From positions 24,024,376 to 24,088,375 of the forward strand of contig NC_092567.1 in the NCBI RefSeq assembly GCF_037975245.1: DNA of 64,000 nucleotides, in the 5' to 3' direction. Position numbers and translations under genes: made by a program. The DNA comes from Apostichopus japonicus (lineage: Eukaryota > Echinodermata > Holothuroidea > Aspidochirotida > Stichopodidae). The number at the start of each line of letters is the position of its first letter. The stretch's first letter is position 1. The notes under the pieces were generated by a model, which saw only the letters and a program-made list of their open reading frames with translations, had not been told where the DNA came from and did not search any database. Positions 38,401 to 50,400 of this stretch are shown piece after piece.

Positions 38401-41400
38401 TCTTTGTGGTCTTCTACCACCATTAACAAGGTTTCGATGGTGTTAAGGATACCCATGGCCGGAAGGGGGGGGGGGTCAACATCGCCTTACTATAAATGAT
38501 TTCAAAGACTTACCTCTTTGTGGTCTTCTACCACCATTAACAAGGTTTCGATGGTGTTAAGGATACCCATGGCCGTCATAGCTTTGTCATCTGCTCCGTC
38601 ATCAGAATCAACCACTTGAGTAAATGTTTCAGCCTGCCAAGAAGACAAAATTGAAAAGTTTATGAATCCAGCAAAGCAACTGAGCAGGTATCTAGTTTGA
38701 ACAGATTCTTTTAATATATTTTCAAAGCTACTGCCTGTAAAACAAAAAAAATTGTTAAGACAACATGACAGACTCACCAAGTGTTTGGTAATCTCCACCG
38801 CGATTGGAGCTACCATTTCTTCGTAGGTGTGGATTAGTTTCTGCATGACATTGGTGAGGTCATCATTCTCCGTCTCCCGTATCACCACAAGCAAAGCTAA
38901 ACACAAAGATAAGATAAAGTTAAGAAGAATTCCATTCCAAAAGAAATTTCTTTTCCTTTCTTGCCCTCAACCAACCACAATGAAAACATTGTCCATCACT
39001 TTGATGCCTGTATTAGTTTCCTTGTTATCCCACCCACCTCCCCCCTCCACCATCCCCCTGTTGATCTCTACTCCTAAGCTTATTCACACAAGAAAGGGTT
39101 ACAATTCACCAATAATAATCCATCTGAATGATGACTTACATGCTTTCTTTTGTCAATTCAATTCACAACTTCTGAGTAGCATCAACTAATCAGAAATCTT
39201 TTTTGAATTTTGCTACCATTAAGCAATGTTGTTGTTGTTGTTTTTTTCCTCTTGTTGCATCCATGCAAAGTTAGTCCTTTTAAGATTCTAGCCACCTACC
39301 TTGAAGGATGTCTTTTACGTGGGGTTGGACATATTCCTTTGCCTTTTCGCTGTCACTGATCAATGCGTGCAAAGCAAACGCAGCCTCCACTCGCACCGGA
39401 AGTTCCTTGTCGCCGATCAGGCATTCTCTTGTCATATTGAGGGCAGCAAACAAATTCTGATCTTGCTTGAATTTTGTCTCACTGAATGTATGTAAGACCC
39501 AGTTTGCCTGAAGGGGAATATCAGCATTTTACACTATTTTGTTAACCACATACTTACATTGTAACCTTATGAGGCCCCATTCACAAGGCCCCATACCCCC
39601 CCCCTCTTAAAAACTGTTTATTTTTTCTTAGTATATTATCTATTTCAATATATTTTTATTTTTCAATATTATTATTCAATATATTTATATTTTAATATAA
39701 CTTCTAGGTTCACATTTTTACGCATCAATACCTTTTATGTTTTTACCATTAAAACTATGATAAACTGAAGACAGAAATTTCTCTGTAACAGAAACACTTA
39801 AAAAATATATATATGTGACACTATCACTATACTTACTCGGGCTCTCATGTAGCCTAATGAATTCTGAAACTCTGGGAAGACATGTGTAACAAGCATCAGT
39901 TCCATTTTGTCCTTGTACAACTTTTTCTGCGAGAGAAATGACAAAGATGATGATGGACAGTAGTGGCTTTGCAGTATGACAATATTGCCAATATGTTATC
40001 AATGAGTTTTTGCTCCAGGCACCGGTTTTTTGCCAAACAAGGCTTACGCAATATCATATTTTTACCGACGAAACGATAACACGAAAGAGAAGTTATACAA
40101 ATACAGAAGAAAATAATTTTAAATATGAATTGAAGATTTTGTTGGCAACAAAAAGGAAATGAATCACTTTTATGAATTTTGCAGAGTTGAAAAGGGAGAC
40201 ACCGTGATATGATATATCATGACATCCTTTGTGGGGAGAGCAAATACTGTGATATCATTTGTAGGGAGAGCAAATACCATGATATCAATTGTGGGGAGAG
40301 CAAATACCGTGATATCAATTGTGGGGAGAGCAAATACCATGATATCAATTGTGGGGAGAGCAAATACTGTGATATCATTTGTGGGGAGAGCAAATATCAT
40401 GATATCAATTGTGGGGAGAGCAAATACCGTGATATCATTTGTGGGGAGAGCAAATATCACGATATCAATTGTGGGGAGAGCAAATACTGTGATATCAATT
40501 GTGGGGAGAGAAAATATCATGATATCAATTGTGGGGAGAGCAAATACTGTGATATCATTTGTGGGGAGAGCAAATACTGTGATATCATTTGTGGGGAGAG
40601 CAAATACTGTGATATCATTTCCACGATATCAATTGTGGGGAGAGCAAATACCGTGATATCAATTGTGGGGAGAGCAAATACCGTGATATCATTTGTGGGG
40701 AGAGCAAATACCATGATATCAATTGTGGGGAGAGCAAATACCGTGATATCATTTGTGGGGAGAGCAAATACCGTGATATCAATTGTGGGGAGAGCAAATA
40801 CCGTGATATCATTTGTGGGGAGAGCAAATACCGTGATATCAATTGTGGGGAGAGCAAATATCATGATATCAATTGTGGGGAGAGCAAATACCGTGATATC
40901 ATTTGTGGGGAGAGCAAATATCATGATATCAATTGTGGGGAGAGCAAATACCGTGATATCAATTGTGGGGAGAGCAAATACCATGATATCAATTGTGGGG
41001 AGAGCAAATACTGTGATATCATTTGTGGGGAGAGCAAATACCGTGATATCATTTGTGGGGAGAGCAAATATCATGATATCAATTGTGGGGAGAGCAAATA
41101 CCGTGATATCAATTGTGGGGAGAGCAAATACCGTGATATCATTTGTGGGGAGAGCAAATGCTGTGATATCATTTGTGGGGAGAGCAAATATCATGATATC
41201 AATTGTGGGGAGAGCAAATATCATGATATCAATTGTGGGGAGAGCAAATATCATGATATCAATTGTGGGGAGAGCAAATACCATGATATCAATTGTGGGG
41301 AGAGCAAATACCATGATATCAATTGTGGGGAGAGCAAATACTGTGATATCAATTGTGGGGAGAGGAAATACCGTGATATCATTAGTGGGGAGAGTAAATA

Positions 41401-44400
41401 CCATGATATCAATTGTGGGGAGAGCAAACATTTGCCAAATATTTCGATACAAAATCGATACAAATTCTCACCATACTGCCCACTCACAGTGCTAATATGT
41501 GGGAAGGGGTAGAGATGTCATGGAAAACATAAAACTTTATTACTACAGTTCTTAAAAAGTGGGAACAGAAAATCGACATGGCACTTTAAGGTGTGGCATT
41601 AAAAACAGAACAGACTTTGCTGCTTCGTTTTTTTTTTTTTTGTAGCTGTTGATACAAACCTTGAGGAGGATCTCTGCTAATGTTCCGATCATGTGGAAGG
41701 AGCCATCCTTCTGTCTTGGGTTCACGTTTGGTGTCTGAAGGATCTGCATACAGAATGCCATCGTCTTTGGCAGGATCTCTTTCCGTTTCTTACAGCTGGT
41801 GTGGAGGACAGTCTGAGCTGCTGTTACCGGGGAGATGAAGTCCTCAAAGACATCTATGGATTAGAATGTAAATGAAGTAATATGGACGAATGTCAAGACG
41901 GAGAGAAAAAATGACCATCCCAGAGTTGAGAATATGTGGACATCTGTGGGATTAGAATGTTACAAAGAATATGGAAAGCTTAATTTAAGAGCAAGAGGGG
42001 TGGTGGAAGGGGATTCAAAATGGCAGAAGTGGAGGATGTTGGGGTGGAGGGTAGAGAGAATGGGCTGGGTGTGGAGACAGGTGAGGGGGAGAGGTAGTAA
42101 GTGGGATAGTGGTTGGTGGGTGATGCAGATGTAAGGGGCAAACTGCTGAAGTTGAAGCTGTTAACACTGAAAGAAATTTTGTTACAGTGATCATAAGATG
42201 AACTAAGGAATTTGTTAGTAGGGCCAAAGTGTGTAAAGCAGTGCTTAATTATACCTTTCACTAGTCTATTGTCAGTAAATTTGTCAGTAAACACAATGTG
42301 ACACTAATTAGTATTGATCTCTATTTTTGTTTTTACAGATTAACATAATGTAGAGTAGTGGGGGAGTAGCAAGGGGGGGGGAGAGGTGGTGGAGAATGGG
42401 ATGAATGAAGAGTGTGGGGCTAGAAAGAGCAGAGGGTTGGAGAGTGGAGAGTGGTAGGACAGAAAAGGGTTAAGTGGTGAGGGGGAGGGGAAATGGACTG
42501 CTACTAATGGTGCTTACCAAACTTGAGCTTGATGTATTCATAGGGATCATCATTCCACAGAGCGTCATCTTCATCTGTGTAACACATCAGGGGAAACAGG
42601 ACACCTTGAACAATTGCCTGATACAAAGACAAAGGTTTAGAAGCATGAAGAACAACAAATAGAAAACAGAATGGGACTCAACATGCTATGCACACAATTT
42701 AAACATCATTTGAATAATAATTTAAGACACCTTCTCATCATCTAAAGGGCACCGAGATGTCTTCGATGTTTTGCACTTCATAAAAGCCTATTTATTATCA
42801 CAATCATTGACCTTCAGAGGCTTACTCTCATCTACCATGTAAAGTGTATCCTACTTCATAGATCTAAACACGCAGATGAAGCCGGTCTGTTCGGGTTTTC
42901 CGAAAAGTTGGAGGAAAACATGGAAGAACTTAATAAACTACAAACTTTAGGAGAATCAAGAGAATATTTTACCCCGATTCACAAAGAGTAGTCTTCTGCT
43001 CGATAGAAAGAAAACATCTTCAACTCGCAAGTAGCTTAGTCTACCATAACTCGTAACACAGGGTTCTAGACAACCTGTTTGTTACCGTTTCCGGGGGAAT
43101 GTTGAAACGTAGACAAAGTCAAATGCGTTTCCTTGTGAATAATTTATTACCAACATTTGGGAGAATGTTCAAGAGAATATGATTTCTTCTGTTTTGCATT
43201 TTTTCCCGGTTTTTTGCTCCTGGGTAGAGAGAATCATCATTGTAGGTTCGTTAATACTCACCTCCATGTGTGGTTTCATTATCTTCCAAGACACTGAATG
43301 GCAAAGTCTGTAAAGGAAAGTTAAGATAGTTGTAAACAAAAGACAAACCCGACTATCTAAAATTGCCAAAATGAAACAAAATGAGCAATTTGATTTTATT
43401 AAGTAAAAATCCTTCTCATCTATTTCAAACAGACCCTGGTTCAAATTTCATGTTGCAAAATGTCATGTTTAAATCTAAGTTTTTCAATTCATTTCAATCA
43501 CTTTCTTTTACAGAACAAAGATACAAAATCACAGAAGAGTTGGGAGGTGACAAATATCAAAATATGTGAACAACAGAACAGGCAAAGGATCAAGATAAAT
43601 TAAAAGGAAACATGATTAAGACCATTGGGGAAGTTTCAACTAAAAGCTGATCCCCCCTTGACCCCCCCCCTGCCTGACTAGCAAAATGGCAACCTTCATT
43701 TCAAATAATGACAACTTTTGCATATGTCCTACTTTTTTTCATCTTGTTACTATGAAACAAGAAAAAATGTCATTGGGACAAATATTGGGAACAAAACATA
43801 ATCAGAAATTACTAAATAGCATCTGTCTGAGGTGATTAAAAAAAAAAAAACAAACAAACAAACAAAAGCCCTAGTTTATCTTAGTACTTTGATGGTCTAG
43901 CGAAGATAGGCACAAAGGAAAAATTGCATTAACATTAAACATTCGTTGACTGATATCTCAAAGTGAAAGTACTTAGGACAACGACCGAAGTAAAAACAAA
44001 TTAAAGATAAACCAAGCCAGGCATGAAAACTGAAACTCACCCGGTGTTGACATAATTAAGAGCTTGTTGAAGGACCCTGGGAGACACGTACTGATTCTGT
44101 CGAAACTGGTCGAGGATTTTCAACAAAGTCTTCAGAATAACGTCTGGAATAGAAACGATTTGAATCTTTTTATATTCTCTCCCCAATCTTCATTCCTTGT
44201 AGACAGCAAGCAACTCTTATTTAAGTAATTTCCAGCAATGACTGTATTCTTTGTCAGAGCTCTGTGCCATCGCACCTTTTGTATTACTCATAAGCAGTTT
44301 CTAGATTCCATCCGCGCACAGATTTTAAAGAAAATCGTAGGTGCTAGCTAACGAGAAAAGTCACCCTCTTACTTTCAGTGTTACTAGGCAAAATAAACTC

Positions 44401-47400
44401 TCAAATTGGTGACTGAAACACTGAGACAGGACATTATTTACCTGAGAAAGTCTTGAGATACCAGTCTGAAAACTGCACGTAATGTTTTACCACACTGCCC
44501 GGATTGCCATATCTGAGAAATTTAAACAAATTAAACAGAATTCATCATATTTTGAAACGACATCATGACATAGTATATACCAATTACGATACAACATTTT
44601 GACCTGCTATGATTGGAAAGGATATAGCAATGATTTGAACTGAGTGTATCTATAACTGTGTTTCATATTTTAATATCAAGATGTAGTGTCATTTTGAATT
44701 AAATTAGTGACTCACCCCCCTCCCACCTCCCAGCCCACAATTTCAATGAGTGTGTTAAATGAGCATTATTCTTATCAAATCCACCATTCTTGTTCATTAA
44801 AAACACTACAAATCACACTTGGAAGGAATGTCTCTCTTGAAGTCGAACGTGCAAAGATGATTTCAGTGGATACTGGGTTGTCACATTGTGTTATTTCAAT
44901 TACACCACGTCCAATTCTTTCTATCGATTTCTGAATTTGAAAAAAGTTGCCAAACGGTGTAACAAGCTACCTATTTGGCATAGCTAAGGGAGGTTAATGG
45001 AAGGGGGTGGGGTGGCTACATCCCCATGACCCCATGTTCAATTAAGGTGCCTGGGATGTATTGGATGAAGAATAATGTCTAAACCATTCCCTGTTTATCT
45101 CAAATACTTGCTGCTGTTGAAACATTTCTTCCCTCACCAGTCAAATAACCTAGACAAGAAGTGTTAATTGTTGGTAGGAGGGGGGGTCACTACATCCCCA
45201 TGACCCCAGGTTCAATTAAGGGGCCTGGGCAAGTATGGGATGAAGAATAATGTATATGTTATTCCTTATTTTTCTCAAATACTTATTGCTATTGAAATAT
45301 TTCATTGCTCACCTGTCAAATAATCTAGACAAGAAGTGTAATTGTGGGGGGTGGGGGGGGGGAGGGGGTCCCTACATCCCCATGGCCTCAGGGTCAATCA
45401 AGGGGCCTGGGCAAGTATGGTATAATGTATATGTTATTCTTTATTCATCTCAAATACTTATTGCTGTTGCTGTAATATTTGATTGCTCACCTATCAAATA
45501 ATCTAGACAAGAAGTGTAATTGTGGGGATGGGGGGAGGGGGTGGGGTCACTACATCCCCATGGCCTTAGGTTCAATCAAGGGGCCTGGGCAAGTATGGTT
45601 TAATGTATATGTTATTCCTTATTCATCTCAAATACTTATTGCTGTTGAAATACTTCATTGCTCCCCTGTCAAATAACCTAGACAAGATGTGTAATTGTGG
45701 GGGGTGGGGGCACTACATCCCCATGGCCTCAGGTTCAATCAAGGGGCCTGAGCAAGTATGGTATAATGTATATGTTATTTCTTATTCATCTCAAATACTT
45801 ATTGCTGTTGCTGTAATATTTGATTGCTCACCTGTCAAATAATCTAGACAAGAAGTGTTATTGTGGGGGGTGGGGGGTCACTACATCCCCATGGCCTCAG
45901 GGTCAATCAAGAGGCCTGGGCAAGTATGGTATAATGTATATGTTATACCTTATTTACCTGTCAAATAATCTAGACAAGATGTGTAATGCCCATTTTTTAA
46001 CCTTCCACCAAGCTGCTTCAGGTCTGTCATCGATATCTAGCTCGTTGATGTGCTGCATAAAACAAAAAACAGGATGGTCGCACAAACACTCCATAACCTC
46101 ATTAATATTCATAAGTCATAAGCACTAAAAGCAATAGGGCACACCTTCTCACTATAATCCATTTACATTGCAAATTGTATGACAAATATCGATAACTCGA
46201 TTGACGAGTTATCGCGAACCCAAGCAAGTGTCACAGATGCACACACACCCACACCCACGCAAACCTGCATAAGTTCCTTTGCCAGCAAGGAACCAAGAAC
46301 CAAAAACCCTCTAAATTATTCAAGCATATAGCATTCAATTTGAGTATTTTCTTGCATTCAATACTTTTGAAATTGTTAGAGGATAGAAACTGATGAGAGC
46401 TATGGGAAATTATTTTGTACGCAGATAAAGCCTGTAAACCATGCAAATTATACACCCTATGCTACCAAACCCCCTACCACACCCCTCCCCACTCTCAAGA
46501 AAATATATATTCACAAAACAAACAAAAAACTAATACTAACACAAAATAAATATAAAAAAAACAAATGCTAGAACTGTCAGGAATGAGTCTTACCGGAGGC
46601 ACTTCCCTGTCTGCAATTATTTGAAAGACAGTCATCCACTGGCTAAAGACATCTTTGTTGAGGATATTCAGTGAAAGGTGAAACTGAAGAATGATGAAAA
46701 TAGATTCAAATTAATACTACTGCATTGATCAGAAGAGTTTGTCATTTAGTAAAACTCGCAAATTACAAATCACTACCAAACATTGTTTACATGAACCAGC
46801 ACCAAGTTTGACAGACTCCTCCATCTTTCAAAATTACGGCCTACGGTATCTGCTGTACTGAAAGGTCCACGTATGATTCAGAGAGGTTCAGCTGCTACTG
46901 CTACAAATTCTCGTCACGTTTATTTCATTTTTCGTCTTACAAATTTTTATTTACCTGGACAAGAGCGTGGAAACATTTAAGGATTAACTTTTGAAGTAGG
47001 ACTGAGGGTTCGCTAGCGTCAGGAAGAAGTTGAAATATTCTCTGGTACATCAGAGGAAGAAGGACAGTCATAGCTTTGTCTAAAGGTTCTCTCTCTTCTG
47101 GTTTCTTGTACCTGAAATGAAAAACATAAAAAAACATGGAAATATTAAGGGATGATACAATGCCTTTACAAAGGTAAATGTAAAATTATGTGATAAAATT
47201 AATAATTTTGTGAGGTAGGAACCCTGTCTAAAAGATGTCTGGTTCGTGGGGTTGTACATGTGGTAGTTTCTTCCAACTTGAGAAAGGACAAGAAGGTAAA
47301 AAATTATCATTCAGTTCAAGCTGGTCGACCAAGCATTTGTATTTCCAGATCTTACTCAAAACTTGGCTGACTAAAATCCTGAATTTTTCCAAGAGAACAT

Positions 47401-50400
47401 TAAATCATGAAGAAAAGTTGTTTTTGATACTCTCTAACGTATTTGTTGTATACTGCAAATCTTAATTTTTAATAGGCCTACTGTATAGCAGTTTTTTTTA
47501 TATTGTTGCTGATTAACTTGAATATTCTATCAGCTGCTCCAACCTTTCAGTATGTTAGGATAAAATATGATGTGAAACTTCCTTACTTTTGAACAGTTTC
47601 TATTAATTAATTATCAATAAGATCAAATTTTAGATCTGGCCAGAACCGGATACTTCAATCATTATCCTGTTGTATGACCGGATGGGACCAGATATCTGGG
47701 AGTATCCACACAATTTGCAGTATTTTATAGAGAAAAGTTTGTATCTTCTGACACTGCTACACAGAATTTGAAGAAAAATAAATTATTCCCTGAAATTACA
47801 CACAGTGGCCAGCAGATCTGTCAGAAAATCCATTTTGTTGAAGCCAAGAAGAATCTCTTAAGGATATGACAAAAAGAGAAAGGAAAGAAGTGCTTTTAAT
47901 TTAATTTGCATATTTGCATAAAATGGACAGATTTTTCCTTACTCGTAATTCTTTATCAGTTGATACACAGCTACGAGGGCGCCATACCAGACAGATGCAT
48001 CATCCATTGCCAGGTACTGTACCATGACCTCAATCACATAGTCCCATTTCCCTGGATAATCATTCTTCAGAATTGTGCTAAGACAGACACCAAGCTGTAC
48101 TCTGTGGATATTAAAAGAGGGCAAAAATTATGTTTTCTTTCCATATATGTTATGCAGAGTAAAGGAATTATGCATTGTAAAATCATAAAGAAAGAAGTAA
48201 AAGATACATATGTGGAAATTGAAGTTGTTGGGACTGGGACTGCACCGGATTTGGAATTTACCAGATTCTGCCAAACTCCGGCCGGAATTGTGGAAATTAA
48301 TTTAATCCCACAGTTTCTTTCGGGCAGATAGTGGTGGGGATGCTTGGTGGGGGGTGTAAGTGAAAGGTCTACCTACAACTTTCTTTCTATTCATGTTATT
48401 TAGCGGGTGAAGTCTAACACAAAGGTCTTCTTTTTCAACATCTGTGCACAAGTAATAACTATCATCAGAACCCTACTGCTTAGAGTGAGTACCTCGGTTT
48501 TTTTTACATGCTCATTTTGTACAGTTTGTACTGTATGACATTTTAATGCTATAAAAATGTATATTTTAATTTATATATTTAAATTTTTTTCAGTAAGTTG
48601 GAATACTAATTTTGAAGTTCTTAATATTGATTTGATAACGCTGAAGTCTGTTTTAATTGGGATAACTTTTTCAAAATCCGGCTGCATGCCGAATTTGAAA
48701 AATAACTCAAATCTGGCCAGCGTTCCGGCTGGATATAAATTCCGGTGTATCCCTAGTTGGGATATCAAGAAATTAAAGATAGTGTAAGATGAAAAGACGA
48801 GGCATTGTAAAGTGGGGTAGAGAAAGAACTGCCAAGGGACTCAAATGAAACCATACCGATTTCTCCATTTGGAAAGGCAAAGTGGGGGAGATGCCCTTTG
48901 AAGTAGAATTTTAGTAAGTACTTCAAAAGAACTTCAAAACAACAAAAGAGTGAAAGGATAAGTAACAATATGAAAATCAATACCTTAAAGCAAGGCACAA
49001 GGCATTGGTACTAACCTGATCAATTCAGGACAGTTGATCATTGCTTTGATGATACTTTCACGGATGAACATCTTATCCTTTTCGTGGATGCAGAATGGTG
49101 CCTGCTCAATTGGGCTTTCAGGTTCCCTCTGTTGCCAAAATTGCATCACCATATTCTTCAGATAGATGACGCCGGCTTGGCGGACTGGAAACGGGTATTT
49201 TTCATCCATAACAGTGAACAACAGGGTGGGACTAAACTCTATGATTTTATGAACCTGTAGACAGAGAACATGAATTCACATACGATCACTCATAAAAGTT
49301 ACAGTGTGGTTATAAAGCAGGCCTCGACAAACATTTTTAAAACTTGCTTGCAATTGGGCGAGCATGACTAAAAATCTACTTGCCAAAAGGCAAAATTCAC
49401 TCGCCACTATAATCACTACGTTTAAGTCTCCATACTTAGTAGCAAGGTACAAAACTACTTTACAACATCAACTCGTTCTAACTACAGTTAAGCAGATACA
49501 TGGATCTATATAATGCACATTGGAAAATGATATTTCTGTGCAGTGTGTAACTTCTTCCAACAAAAGGAAGTGACGAATAACTTAAACCTACTAAAAAACT
49601 AATATGCACCTAGCCATATTTGTATCAAACAATTGCAAAGGTCATTTGGCAAGAATGCTGCTGCCTGGCTTTGAACATAGCTTGACCTGTGTAACATTAT
49701 GGCTCCTTTAGTACTACAGTAGGCCTGTACTAGCTACAGTAGGTGTGTGCTAGTAGGCCTATATACAATATGTCAGTACCTCACAGCAACTTTGAGCCAT
49801 TATTTCATTAGCGACTTTGTATATTTTTCCAATTCTTTTGTATTCTTGTCGTTTTAACAGCACAATTATATACGATATTAATTTCACTGTTACTCCACCA
49901 CACTGCTTAACTGAAAGTCTAAAGACTCTTTGCAAAAATTTTGCATTAATAAAGGAGTCTCAAAACTTGTCTCAAAACTTCTTTTTGTATATATTTTCTG
50001 TACAACTGTACAACTGATGGCAATTAGAAAATGCCTCATGGATTTTGACTTGTTTCATCATTAGTAGTCTACTTGGGTCATTACTACTATACTTGACTGG
50101 TTAGGGGTTGCCTGCGCATAACCAAATTGTCATGATACTGATGTTCAACAAACTTTTTTAACTGGTTTAGAACTGAATAAATGAACACAAAATGCTTTGA
50201 ATATACTTACCATACTGCCATTCCCAGTTACAAATGGTAATATTATACTTTAAATGATATTTTTGTTGCAAGTTAAAAATGGAGGGAATGTTCTGTAAAG
50301 TTGTGCACAAGCTCCGCACATGAAAAATTCTGCATATATTGCACGTACAGATTAATATCCATTGAGATTAGTCATTGACCAAATTCAGATTACAATTTAA

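Noticed and set aside
38395-38461. Alternative (mutually exclusive) exon 15 of the importin
   Set aside because: The copy lacks the exon's 5' half and an acceptor; it is a partial tandem duplication.
40209-41495. 428-codon open frame and its minus-strand partners as genes
   Set aside because: They are translations of a 30-bp intronic minisatellite whose period keeps frame; there is no promoter, splice or domain evidence.
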